From: JACRLW01 sp050181465
Lineage (GTDB): Bacteria; Planctomycetota; UBA1135; UBA2386
Length of the DNA stretch: 42,337 nucleotides
Direction: 5' to 3'
Assembly (NCBI GenBank): GCA_050181465.1
Contig: JBFXDD010000036.1
Coordinates: 1 to 42,337 of the forward strand
Made by a program: the position numbers and the translations under genes. A model generated the notes under the pieces. That model had not been told where the DNA came from, did not search any database, and saw only the letters and a program-made list of their open reading frames with translations. Positions 32,166-40,738 of the stretch are shown here, piece after piece (positions within the stretch are counted from its first letter, which is position 1; each line of letters opens with the position of its first letter).

Positions 32166-33161
32166 TCAGTCCTTGATCCGCTCGATCGCTTCGCGGATCA
32201 GGTCGTCGGTGGTCACCCCTTCGCTGATGCCCTCGAAATTCAAGAGGACGCGGTGTCGGAGCGCGGCGAGCGCGGTCGCACGCACGTCGTCGGCGGAGAT
32301 CGCGAAGCGGCCGTCGCGCAACGCACGCACCTTGCTACCCAAGATCAAAGCCTGGGCTCCGCGCGGCGAACTTCCCATCTGCACGAAGCGATCGACGCGC
32401 GCGGTCGAGTACGGACTGTTCGGCTGCGTGGCCATCACGAGGTGGATCGCGATCCGCTGGGCATGTTCCGGAACCGGGACGTCGCGCACCAGCTCGCGCA
32501 TCGCCACCACGTCGTCCGCCGACGCGACGGCGGCGAGCTCGGGTTCGGCGCGTCCGGTCGTACGCTCGAGGATCGCCTTGTAGTCGGCCTCGGCCGGGTA
32601 GCCGACGATCAGCTTGAACAGGAAGCGATCGAGCTGGGCTTCGGGCAACGGGTAAGTGCCTTCCTGTTCGATCGGATTCTGCGTCGCGATGACGAGGAAG
32701 GGATCGGGCAGCCGGCGAGTCTCGCCGCCGGCGGTGACTTGCCGCTCCTGCATCGCTTCGAGAAGCGCGGACTGGGTCTTCGGCGTCGCGCGGTTGATCT
32801 CGTCGGCCAGAACCAAGTTGGCGTGGATCGGACCGGGCTGGAAGCGAAGCGTTCGCGAGGCTCCGCCGTCGCCGTCGCCGAGGAGAACCATCGTGCCGAC
32901 GACGTCGGCGGGCATCAGGTCCGGCGTGAACTGGATGCGACTCTTCGCCAGGTGCAGCGCTTCGCCGAGGCTCTTCACGAGCATCGTCTTGCCGATGCCC
33001 GGCACGCCTTCGAGCAGGACGTGGCCACCTGCGAACAAGGCGGTGAGCACGCCGTCGACGACGTCGTCTTGGCCGACGATGCGGCGGTGGATCTCTTCGG
33101 CGAGCTTGCCGAAGACCTCACGAAAGCGCGCCGTCTGCGCGCGGACTTCGGTGTCGTTCAT
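32166..33161 (-). CDS. MoxR-family AAA+ ATPase
   Basis: 331 residues. Walker A GVPGIGKT at 52-59, Walker B LVLADEIN near 116-123, sensor 1 VIATQNPIEQEGTYPLPEAQ and arginine-finger region LDRFLF are all intact. The C-terminal helical domain contains the family-typical SPRGAQALILGSKVRAL and HRVLLNFEGI. It is an ATP-driven chaperone or remodelling enzyme acting with the VWA/DUF58 partners encoded next. The start overlaps the preceding gene by ATGA. Confidence 0.95.
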   Translation of the reverse strand: MNDTEVRAQTARFREVFGKLAEEIHRRIVGQDDVVDGVLTALFAGGHVLLEGVPGIGKTMLVKSLGEALHLAKSRIQFTPDLMPADVVGTMVLLGDGDGGASRTLRFQPGPIHANLVLADEINRATPKTQSALLEAMQERQVTAGGETRRLPDPFLVIATQNPIEQEGTYPLPEAQLDRFLFKLIVGYPAEADYKAILERTTGRAEPELAAVASADDVVAMRELVRDVPVPEHAQRIAIHLVMATQPNSPYSTARVDRFVQMGSSPRGAQALILGSKVRALRDGRFAISADDVRATALAALRHRVLLNFEGISEGVTTDDLIREAIERIKD

Positions 33162-34732
33162 CGTCGTTCGGCATCGGGCGGCGTGGCCGTCGATGCGGAG
33201 CGCGGTCGGCCGCGCAGCAGTTCGTAGTAGCGGATCAGGGCCTCACCGTCGTCGCCGTTGTGAGGACGGCGAGTCTGGAGATCGGGGCTCGGTCGTTCGC
33301 TTCGGATTGCGGTCGCCGGGCGAGGTGCACTGCCGGCGGCGGTCGGAGGGACCGGTTCGATGCTGGTCTTCGCGGTGCCGGGATTGGGTCTGCCGCGCAC
33401 CTGGTCGGGGAGTCGGATGCCCAGGATCAGCGACGCCGTTCCGCGCGACTTCTTCGGCGGTGTGGGACCGCCGCGGCCGTCGCCCGGCGGCCCGTTGCCG
33501 GAGATCGACAGTTCGCGCGACGCAGCTTGGCGACGATCGCGCCGCGTCGGCACCAGGCCGCCGCGTTGTTCGGATTCCTCGGTGTCGTCCTCGACTTCTT
33601 CTTCCTCGGTGTCCTCGGCGTCTTCCCGCTCGGCGCCGCGATCGGTGCCGCTGCGTTCGTTGCCGACCGCCGACAACCGTCCGCCGCTCGAAGAGGAGCC
33701 GCCTGCCGTCCCGCTGCTCTTCTCACTCTCCCTGGCTGAGGTGGCGCTCTCGCGCGGCTGCTTCGGTTTCGCCTTCGGGCGCGCTGCGTTCGGCGGTTCC
33801 GACTTCGTCGCGTCCGACCGACTCGCCGCGGCACCGCTGCCACCGGCTCCCGATGCTGCACCGCTCGCGCCACCGTCAGCCTTCGACTCGCGTGCAGCGG
33901 CGCGCGCGGCTGCGGTCTGTTGGGCGTCGGCCGGCGTCGATGCCGGATTCCCAGCACCCGGATTGGTCGCCGGATTCACCGACGGTTCCGGTGGGCGCAT
34001 CGTGTCGCTCGGTGCGCGCTCGCGCGGTTCGTTGGTCGGCGGGTCCTGTTCGATCGCCGGTGCAGCCGCGGCGGCGGTGTCGGTGCGCAGGGGCGTGGTC
34101 GACGAACTCATCGGTGCGGCCGCGGAACTCTCGCTCAGCGTTCGATCGGGCGGCACGCTCGGTCCGTCGGTTGGCGAGCGTGAGCCGAGCGACAGGGCGA
34201 AGGGCACGACGGCGATCAGCAGACCGAGCAGGAAACTCCCGCGGCGGAAGGCGGGAGACTCCATCTCGATCGAGAGGCGCGTCGGATCGATCTTTCCCAC
34301 GCTCGCCACGCCGTCGGCGATGGCGCACTGCGCGAGGACTCTCGCTCGCGGAGAGTCGAACCGATCGACGCTGTGATCGAACTCGAGCGCGGTGCTCAGG
34401 CGATCGTGGTTCGCGTGATTCTCGTCGAGGACGAGAGCCGTGTCGTAGCCATCGGGCGGCGCCGCACGCGCGGCACGCCACATCGCGAGACCGCGGGCGA
34501 TCGGAACGAGCAACAACAACAGCGGCAGCAGCCACGGCGCGAAGAGCACGCGACCCGCTGCGTAGCTGCCGCCGAGAAAGCCCAGCGTTGCGACGGTCGC
34601 GAGCGTCGGCATCAGCCCGATCCCGTCATGGATGCCTTGTCGGAATGCGAGGCTCGCGACTCGGCGCCCGAACGCGCTCGTCGGCGCGCTCAGCGCGGCG
34701 ACGAGGGGGGCGGTGGAGTCGGTCGCGGGCAT
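33158..34732 (-). CDS. Membrane protein with long disordered region, MoxR operon
   Basis: 524 residues. The first ~190 residues have two close helices near 43-85 (MPTLATVATLGFLGGSY, LFAPWLLPLLLLLVPIARG), the stretch YDTALVLDENHANHDRLSTALEF, and a third helix near 165-185. The remaining ~330 residues are of low complexity: Ala/Ser/Pro-rich, a very acidic block (DAEDTEEEEVEDDTEESEQ), then Gly/Pro/Arg-rich segments, so likely disordered. I do not recognise a named family for it, but large membrane proteins of this kind precede MoxR in related operons. The disordered part is presumably periplasmic or cytoplasmic; topology cannot be settled here. Confidence 0.75.
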   Translation of the reverse strand: MPATDSTAPLVAALSAPTSAFGRRVASLAFRQGIHDGIGLMPTLATVATLGFLGGSYAAGRVLFAPWLLPLLLLLVPIARGLAMWRAARAAPPDGYDTALVLDENHANHDRLSTALEFDHSVDRFDSPRARVLAQCAIADGVASVGKIDPTRLSIEMESPAFRRGSFLLGLLIAVVPFALSLGSRSPTDGPSVPPDRTLSESSAAAPMSSSTTPLRTDTAAAAAPAIEQDPPTNEPRERAPSDTMRPPEPSVNPATNPGAGNPASTPADAQQTAAARAAARESKADGGASGAASGAGGSGAAASRSDATKSEPPNAARPKAKPKQPRESATSARESEKSSGTAGGSSSSGGRLSAVGNERSGTDRGAEREDAEDTEEEEVEDDTEESEQRGGLVPTRRDRRQAASRELSISGNGPPGDGRGGPTPPKKSRGTASLILGIRLPDQVRGRPNPGTAKTSIEPVPPTAAGSAPRPATAIRSERPSPDLQTRRPHNGDDGEALIRYYELLRGRPRSASTATPPDAERR

Positions 34733-34814
34733 CGGCGATCGATTCTGGCTGTTGATCGACCCGCTCGCGAGTGCCCGGATGGTCGCGGACCCAAATTCCG
34801 GCGCGCTTCGCAGC

Positions 34815-36104
34815 TCACCCGCCCAGTTCCGTGCGACGCCGTGCGATCGCGTCGGCGACCGCAGCGGCGGCTTCCGCCGGGACCCCGGTTTCCTCCGCGA
34901 AGTCCCGGAAACGGTCGAGCACGGCGCGCATGTCGTCGAAGATGCTTCGACGGGGTTTGATATCGAAGTCCTTGCCGATCGCGAGCAGGTCGTCGCGCGT
35001 GATTCCGCTGAGCTTGTCGCGGACGCGCATCTGGTGTCGCGCCGTCCAACCCGTGCCCATGGCGAAGGTCAGGTCGTAAGCGGGTGCCTGGTGCCAGCGA
35101 CCGTCTCTGGTCATCTGGAAGGAGAGGTTCTTGACGTGATCGTCCTGGTTCACCGCCATCACGTTGAACAGCATCCGCCGCCAGGCTTGCTCGAGCGCGG
35201 CCTGCGGCATGCCGAGGGCCAAGGTGGCGCGGAGGTATTCCTCGTAGCTGGACGCGCCGGGTTCGTTGTAGTCGACGTGGATCAGGCCGCCGAAGCTGTG
35301 CTGGTGGATCCGCTCGTCACCGACGCGATCGAAACGGTGGATCAGCAAGTGCGCGTAGCCGTCGACTTCGAGCGTGGTGATCGTGGCCGTCTCGATTCCC
35401 GCTGCCCGCGCCATGGCCGTGTACGCGGCTTCGATGCGATTGAACGGCAAGGGGCGGCCGAGGTCGTCGGCGCTGTGGCCGTCGCCGACGCCGTCGAACT
35501 TCAGGATCGCCGGCAGTTCCGGGTCTTCGCGCTCGACGTGACCGGCGCGCAGTCGCTTCGTGACCGGATCGAAGAGCACGATCGCCTTCGGACGCATGCC
35601 GCCCGCCGACGCGCCGATGCGGTAGATCGAGGGAATCGCGACCTGCGGCGAGCCTGTGATCACCTTGCGGGCGTCGCGAACCAGTTCGGCGATGGCCAGT
35701 GATTCGGCCTCCGCAGGGCGGATCGGAAGTTCGGTCGCGGGGTGGAACGTGAGCGCGCCGATCGCGCGCTCTCCCACGTAGAGCAGGCGTTGCACCGGAC
35801 TCAGCGCGCGCTCGGGCTCACCGCGAGCGGCGAAGTACGCGCGGATCACCTTGTTGCCGAAGGCATCCGGGAGCGCGTCGGCAAGAACGCCGGGCAAGCC
35901 GTCGAAGGCCCGCTGTCGGCGCAGGTCGTCGAACGCGATCGGCCCGCGTCGCGTGGTCGGCAGATGCAACGGTGAGATCGAGATGCCGCGGCGACGAAAG
36001 TCCTCGGCATACTCGAACAGAACCCGGCCGTCGTCGAGTTCGGCGACCGCCCCGACGGTCTGGCCCCACAGTCGGATCTCGGCGCTCGCTCGCACCTCAG
36101 CCAT
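34815..36104 (-). CDS. hipA: HipA-family Ser/Thr kinase toxin
   Basis: 429 residues, full HipA length. The N-terminal HipA domain includes GPIAFDDLRRQRAFDGLPGV and PDAFGNKVIRAYF. The kinase core has the gate-loop-like GASAGGMRPKAIVLFD (170s), AILKFDG (Lys202), HRFDR, the catalytic loop NQDDHVKNLSF (Asp321, Asn326, by alignment with E. coli D-x-H-x-K-N) and PAYDLTFA (Asp344, metal). All key residues are kept, so it should be an active kinase. HipA toxins inhibit growth, classically by phosphorylating glutamyl-tRNA synthetase. It overlaps the antitoxin gene by 8 bases. Confidence 0.94.
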   Translation of the reverse strand: MAEVRASAEIRLWGQTVGAVAELDDGRVLFEYAEDFRRRGISISPLHLPTTRRGPIAFDDLRRQRAFDGLPGVLADALPDAFGNKVIRAYFAARGEPERALSPVQRLLYVGERAIGALTFHPATELPIRPAEAESLAIAELVRDARKVITGSPQVAIPSIYRIGASAGGMRPKAIVLFDPVTKRLRAGHVEREDPELPAILKFDGVGDGHSADDLGRPLPFNRIEAAYTAMARAAGIETATITTLEVDGYAHLLIHRFDRVGDERIHQHSFGGLIHVDYNEPGASSYEEYLRATLALGMPQAALEQAWRRMLFNVMAVNQDDHVKNLSFQMTRDGRWHQAPAYDLTFAMGTGWTARHQMRVRDKLSGITRDDLLAIGKDFDIKPRRSIFDDMRAVLDRFRDFAEETGVPAEAAAAVADAIARRRTELGG

Positions 36105-36396
36105 CGCGGCGCCTGCCCTTTCCCCCGCTGCGCTTGGCGATCAGGTTCATCGGTGAGATCTCGGGGGCGCGCAGGAACACGTCGAGCTGATCGAGTGCGC
36201 CGTAGAGCCGCAGCAGGCGAAGCAAGGTGAGCAGCGTGGGGTTGTCGCCCGACTCGGCACGCCAGACCGTTCGCCGGGACAGGCCGGTCGCGGCGGCGGC
36301 CGCGATCGCGGTCTGGCCGCTGCGTTCGCGCAGGGCCCGCAGCCGCTGCCCGAGTTCGACCATGATCTCGCGGTCGTTGCGCAAGCTGAGATTCAT
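36097..36396 (-). CDS. hipB: HipB-like XRE-family antitoxin
   Basis: 99 residues from MNLSLRNDREIMVELG; an ATG nine bases upstream (36405) is possible, but the GGAG upstream is well spaced only for the later start. A helix-turn-helix is clear: LGQRLRALRERSGQTAIAAA, ATGLSRRTVWRAESGDNPTL. The C-terminal tail is basic (IAKRSGGKGRRRDG). It should neutralise HipA and repress the operon by binding upstream repeats. The two genes share 8 bases (ATGGCTGA), which fits coupled translation. Confidence 0.92.
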   Translation of the reverse strand: MNLSLRNDREIMVELGQRLRALRERSGQTAIAAAAATGLSRRTVWRAESGDNPTLLTLLRLLRLYGALDQLDVFLRAPEISPMNLIAKRSGGKGRRRDG

Positions 36397-36429
36397 GAAT
36401 CCCATTCTCCGCTCATCTCGGCTTACTTG

Positions 36430-36522
36430 GGATCTAAAAATCGCAGATCCTTCCGAGATCCTTGAATGAGATCAATTCATCCCAAACCAGCCCAAACCGT
36501 CACAGATTGAGATCTAAAAATC
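36430..36522. promoter_or_regulatory. Candidate hipBA operator region
   Basis: This is an AT-rich island in otherwise GC-rich DNA upstream of hipB. It has two exact copies of GATCTAAAAATC (36431-36442 and 36511-36522) exactly 80 bases apart, and five AGATCC-like half-sites (36430 inverted, 36445, 36456, 36469, 36510). The pair GGATCT-N9-AGATCC (36430-36450) is a perfect inverted repeat. TGAAT-N7-ATTCA (36463-36479) is another. Autoregulation by HipB at palindromes upstream of its gene is known for the family; which repeat is bound here is inferred. The distal copy lies 10 bases after the stop of the upstream gene. Confidence 0.55.
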
Positions 36523-36531
36523 CCGAACAAG

Positions 36532-38772
36532 TCAGATGCCCGGACGGGCATGGGCAGCCTGCAAGACGGCTCCCGTCGCCGCATCCTCGAGGAAGACGAT
36601 CACCGCGAGTGAATCGGGATCCGGATCGGTCGGTCGCACCGCGAACTCGCGTCGCGCCTCGAATTCGGCGATCCGGGCGTCGAGCGCGTGCGCGACGGTT
36701 GCGAGGTCGAGCGTGCTGCGCAGCAGGGTCGGGCCGCCGTCGGGCGTCGCCCCTTCGCTCGGTGTGAAGCGGGCCCGCGCGACGTGCTGGTGGAAGAGCA
36801 CCCCGTTGCGTCCGGGAAAGACGAGGAGTCGCTCGACGAGGATCGCGTGCACGCGGCTGCCCGGCGGTGCCACGCCGTCGACTTCCACAGTCCAACGCGA
36901 GCCTTCACGCGTCGTCTTCGCCGAGAGATCGATCGGCTCGACGGTGCTCGCCCGCGGCGTGACGGCGGCGACGTACTTCGCGAACATCTCGCCGGCCTGC
37001 TCGGCCTTGCCCCCGCCGACGATCGTCTCGATCCCGTCGATCACCAAAGTCGGTGTGCCGCGCACGCTTCGTCGCTTGGCGCGCTCTTCCGCGACCGGCG
37101 CGACCATCGGCTCGGGTGCGGGGATCGGTAGATGCCAGGCGATCTGTGCGATCTCGTCGGCGTCGAAGTGTTCGCCGAGGGCGTCGAAGGCGACGTCGGC
37201 GGCGACGCACGGCGGACACATCGCGCCGGTGAACAGTTCGACGAGGACCAGATGGCCGCTCTTTCGGACCTCTTCGGGCTCTCGCGGAATCGGATGGAGT
37301 GCGGGCACTCGCCCTTCCGCCAGCTCGGCGAGCACGTCGACCAGAGTGCGAGACTTGCCGAAGAGACGCGGATGCAGTGCCTCCAGAGCGAGGTAGCCCT
37401 CTTCGGCGGTCTGCTTCGTGTCGAGCATCGCCATCAGGTAGCGCGACTGCGCGCGCTCGAGTTCGCCGGCCTGCTCGTGAAGCTCGCCGAGTGCCAAGTT
37501 CGCGGGCCCGTCGCCGGGCAGACCGAAGACGGCCGACAGCAGGAGGCGCTTGCTGGTTGCGGTCTCTCCGCGGGCGAGCGCGAGACGGCCCGCCTCGACT
37601 TGCAGGCGATGAATCGCGGTGCCGTCTTCGTCATCCTTCGCGAAACCGATTCCGATCGCGGCGATGCCGTCGCGGAGCGCCGCCGTGCGCGGGGTGCTCT
37701 CCAGTTTGCCGAGGATGTCGAGCGCCTCGCGCGCGCGCGCCTTCGTGGGCGCAGCTTCGATGGCGGTGCGCGCGGCGCGAAGGCGTGACTCGTCGTCGGA
37801 GTCGGCGCGCATCGCCAGCGGCAGCCGTGCGCGAGCGGCCTCGAGTGCGAAGCGACCGTCGGGGTGGGCGCGAAGGAACTCGTCCAGGGCGTGGAGGGGA
37901 TCCTCCGCCGCCAGAGCTGCGGCGAGCGCGAACTCCTCTGTGGGGATCGTCAGCGGCGCTGGAAGCTCGAAGGCGATCCACGGATCGGCGGTGGTCGGCG
38001 CCATGCGAACGCGAAGCTGTCGGAGGATCCGTCCGCCGAGTCGACCGTCGCAGTCGCCCTCGCCGGCTGCGGTTCGGAAGGCGACCGCGTCGCCGATCTC
38101 GAGTGAGCCGAGCCGCAGTTGCGGCAGCTTGCAGTGTTCGATGAGCCGGTTGCCGACGGCGTTGTCGTCGACGACGCTGTGGCCCACGCGTGAATCGAGT
38201 CCGAATCGCAGCGTCGTGGCGGCGCCGAGTGTCGCGCGAAAGAGCGGGCCGTGGTCTTCGCTTCCCGGCAGCAGGTCGAGAACGGCGCGCTGGCCGTCTT
38301 CGGGCGGGCGAGTCAGTGCCGCCTCGCTCGAGCCGAGTTCGAGACGTGCGCCTGGTCCGTCGAGGGTCAAGAGGGCATTGCCGAACGCACTGATTCCCAG
38401 ATAGCCCGCGAGCGGGATTTCACGGAGCGCCTCGGCATTGCGGGCCGTGAACCCCTCGAGCCAACGGTCGCGCGAGCCCTCGACCGGCAAGTCCTTCAGA
38501 ACGACGTCGCCCGCGACCACGTCGCATTCGAGCGCGCCCAGAGCGGATGCCGCATTGCGATGGAGGTAGAGAGCTTCGCTGCGCACCAGATCGATCAGGA
38601 GATGGCAGGGATACCGATTCTCACCGGCGTGCAGAGTGACCTGAACGACCGGCAGATCGTCGACGAAGCGGATCGGTGTCGCCTGTGCTGCGAGCGGTTC
38701 GACGACTGCCGTCGAGATCACGAACGCGAAGCCGGCGAGTGCGGGGAGCCGACGAGAGACGGGGCTGCGCAT
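36532..38772 (-). CDS. Secreted retropepsin-like / thioredoxin-domain fusion protein
   Basis: 746 residues with a signal peptide (LPALAGFAFVISTAVVEPLAAQ). Residues ~35-270 look like a duplicated aspartic-protease-like fold (PVVQVTLHAGENRYPCHLLIDLV, GYLGISAFGNALLTLDG, GLDSRVGHSVVDDNAVG), but the DTG motifs are changed to DLV (Asp61) and DSR (Asp193), so it is probably inactive. Residues ~280-470 are helical, TPR-like (LALGELHEQAGELERAQSRYLMA). A thioredoxin-like domain follows with the redox motif CPPC at 519-522 (ELFTGAMCPPC) and the cis-proline RGTPTLVIDG. The last ~120 residues are beta-rich. A periplasmic disulfide or thiol-redox role is plausible; the substrate is unknown. Confidence 0.72.
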   Translation of the reverse strand: MRSPVSRRLPALAGFAFVISTAVVEPLAAQATPIRFVDDLPVVQVTLHAGENRYPCHLLIDLVRSEALYLHRNAASALGALECDVVAGDVVLKDLPVEGSRDRWLEGFTARNAEALREIPLAGYLGISAFGNALLTLDGPGARLELGSSEAALTRPPEDGQRAVLDLLPGSEDHGPLFRATLGAATTLRFGLDSRVGHSVVDDNAVGNRLIEHCKLPQLRLGSLEIGDAVAFRTAAGEGDCDGRLGGRILRQLRVRMAPTTADPWIAFELPAPLTIPTEEFALAAALAAEDPLHALDEFLRAHPDGRFALEAARARLPLAMRADSDDESRLRAARTAIEAAPTKARAREALDILGKLESTPRTAALRDGIAAIGIGFAKDDEDGTAIHRLQVEAGRLALARGETATSKRLLLSAVFGLPGDGPANLALGELHEQAGELERAQSRYLMAMLDTKQTAEEGYLALEALHPRLFGKSRTLVDVLAELAEGRVPALHPIPREPEEVRKSGHLVLVELFTGAMCPPCVAADVAFDALGEHFDADEIAQIAWHLPIPAPEPMVAPVAEERAKRRSVRGTPTLVIDGIETIVGGGKAEQAGEMFAKYVAAVTPRASTVEPIDLSAKTTREGSRWTVEVDGVAPPGSRVHAILVERLLVFPGRNGVLFHQHVARARFTPSEGATPDGGPTLLRSTLDLATVAHALDARIAEFEARREFAVRPTDPDPDSLAVIVFLEDAATGAVLQAAHARPGI

Positions 38773-38814
38773 GAGGCGTGGCAGTGTACCGCGACCGACC
38801 GCGGGCAGCGTGAC

Positions 38815-40107
38815 TCAGAAGCGAACGTCGCCTTGCACGTACATGAAATGTGCGAGGTCGTCGCCGCCGCGTGCGTCCTGCACCCCCACGCCGGGTACGA
38901 ACAGGCCGTAACCGATCTCTACCGAAGCCTTCGCCGGGGCCGCATCGAAGTCGTGATGGAAGATCAGGTTCAGCTCCTGGCCGAGATCCGGATCGATCCC
39001 TGGGCCGCCGTTCGAGAGCGTGCCCTGCGGTCCAAACACCCGATCGGCGGTCTCCTGCGCGCGAAAGAACCGCCAACTGAGCTCGAGGCGTGAGTGTTGC
39101 GCAGCTTTCACGCCCACGGTCAGCGAACCGTGGGTGACGTTCTCGAAGAACACGAAGTCCATGATGCCGAGATGCCTGTGTGCTGTGGAAAACAGCGTGT
39201 CGAAGCGCTCGTTGTCGGTGGTGCCGGGATCGTCACCCGACGCCGCATCGAAGTCGGCCTGAAGCCAGACGTCGCCGTCGCCAGGACGGAGTCTCGCATG
39301 TGCGTGCACGCCGTAGGTCTCACCCAGCGGGATGTCGGCGCCGTCGACGTCGCCGAACTGGGTGACGAGTTCCGCGCCGAACTCCGTGTGATCACCGCCG
39401 AGGATGCCGCGCGCACCGAGCGTGAAGCGATTCTCGTTGTCGCCGACCCCGGTGAGGTCGTCGTGCAGTCCCAGCACGTAGAGATCGAGCTGATTCTTCG
39501 CCGACTTCATCGCCCAGTATGCGCCGAAGAAGACCGCATCGTCGCGGCGATTGAGCGTGACGAGGTCCTCACGCAACTGGACCGCGAACAGATCGAGATC
39601 GCTGTCCTCGCAGGGTTCGAAGCGCAGGCGCATCCCGTCGAAGGAGCGGCCTTGGTTCAACCACTCGAGTGCGCCGATGATGCGTTCCTCACCGTACGAC
39701 AGGATCTGCCGCCCGAGTCGAGCATCGGCGCCCAACCAGGGCAGATCGCGAACCTCGAGCCAACCTTGATGGAGGTCCAGCCCGGGCGCGGTGCGTGCGA
39801 CGGTGCTGCTGGTCTCCCCGAAGAAGCGGACGTCCTGCACCTGCACGAACACCGACATCCGGTCGTTGATCGTGAAGTCGAAGTCGATTCGGACACGCTG
39901 GCCGAAGAAGTCGTCGTTGTCGGTCGCGTCGCTGTCGAAGTCGTAGTCGACGAAGTTCTCGTACCGCAGCCGGTACTGGCCGCCGATCCGCAGCTTCTGG
40001 ATCCCCGGGAGTTCGATCTTCGGCTCCGGTGGGGGACCCTGGGCGTCTTGGGCGGCGACCGGAAGGGCGAGGAAGAGTGCCAGGGAAACGAGCGTGGTAG
40101 ATCGCAT
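38815..40107 (-). CDS. Alginate-export-family outer-membrane porin
   Basis: 430 residues with a signal peptide (LVSLALFLALPVAAQ). The barrel begins with IGGQYRLRYENFVDYDF and contains the conserved family stretch LGRQILSYGEERIIGALEW, LNQGRSFDGMRLRFEP. It ends on aromatic residues with a terminal phenylalanine (MYVQGDVRF), as outer-membrane barrels do. Presence of such a barrel supports an outer membrane. The name does not prove alginate export; related proteins pass varied solutes. A 42-base gap separates it from the redox fusion gene downstream. Confidence 0.9.
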   Translation of the reverse strand: MRSTTLVSLALFLALPVAAQDAQGPPPEPKIELPGIQKLRIGGQYRLRYENFVDYDFDSDATDNDDFFGQRVRIDFDFTINDRMSVFVQVQDVRFFGETSSTVARTAPGLDLHQGWLEVRDLPWLGADARLGRQILSYGEERIIGALEWLNQGRSFDGMRLRFEPCEDSDLDLFAVQLREDLVTLNRRDDAVFFGAYWAMKSAKNQLDLYVLGLHDDLTGVGDNENRFTLGARGILGGDHTEFGAELVTQFGDVDGADIPLGETYGVHAHARLRPGDGDVWLQADFDAASGDDPGTTDNERFDTLFSTAHRHLGIMDFVFFENVTHGSLTVGVKAAQHSRLELSWRFFRAQETADRVFGPQGTLSNGGPGIDPDLGQELNLIFHHDFDAAPAKASVEIGYGLFVPGVGVQDARGGDDLAHFMYVQGDVRF

Positions 40108-40248
40108 GGCCGTGATGTCCGAAGGGGGCTTCCGACTGAACTCACGGGACGTATGAGTCTTTCAAGAAAGGTGTGTCGGTTGCGCCGATCTTCACCGGGC
40201 CCCTGCCTGGCGCGGCTCGTTGCGGTCACAATGACGGCGGTGATCTCC

Positions 40249-40722
40249 ATGCAGAAAATCCTCTCTTCTCTCAGCGTTCTGCTTCTCGCCCTGAGCCTCG
40301 CGACGTCCGCGGCCATGGCGCAGTGCGCGGCCTACGGAACGGCGTGCCCTTCGGGAATGCTCGGCGTCTGCTCCACGCAGCCGGTCGTCGGGACTTCCTG
40401 GGTGCTCGGTCAACGCGATGGAAGCGCCTGCGGATTGTCCTCGGCAACCCCGGGTCCGATGTTCACGCTGTTCGGTTCGTGCTTCGCACCGGGGCTGCCC
40501 ATCTCGTCGCCGCCGGCGTGCACGCAGTGCAGTGGTTGCTCGTTGCATGCCTTTCCGGTGTGGGCGACGTTGCAGTGGACCTGGCCGCCGCGCACGACCG
40601 CGATCCAGATCCCGTCCGACCCCAACCTGATCGGTGCCAGCCTCTGCATCCAGGACGTCTGCTTCAATGCATCCGCGGCGTGCATCTGCATGGCCGGAGC
40701 GCTGCAGGTGACCTTCCTCTGA
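40249..40722 (+). CDS. Small cysteine-rich secreted protein
   Basis: 157 residues from MQKILSSLSVLLLALSLATSAAMAQ, a clear signal peptide; an ATG at 40231 would add six residues. The mature part has 13 cysteines, several in pairs or close spacing (CAAYGTACPSG, CTQCSGCSLHAF, AACICMAG), which suggests several disulfides outside the cytoplasm. The end (TTAIQIPSDPNLIGASLCIQDVC...) follows the pattern of the C-terminal module of other secreted proteins in this window. It is divergent from the porin gene. A longer upstream frame back to 39094 is a shadow of the porin gene. No function recognised. Confidence 0.72.
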   Translation: MQKILSSLSVLLLALSLATSAAMAQCAAYGTACPSGMLGVCSTQPVVGTSWVLGQRDGSACGLSSATPGPMFTLFGSCFAPGLPISSPPACTQCSGCSLHAFPVWATLQWTWPPRTTAIQIPSDPNLIGASLCIQDVCFNASAACICMAGALQVTFL

Positions 40723-40738
40723 CGTCGCGTCGCGCGCT

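Noticed and set aside
40145..40200. Small CTTTC-AA-GAAAG hairpin in the divergent porin/secreted-protein spacer
   Set aside because: Only 5 bp of stem with a 2-base loop; not distinguishable from chance.
39094..40248. Upstream part of a 542-codon forward frame
   Set aside because: Antisense to the porin gene; the real small secreted protein starts at its signal peptide near 40249.
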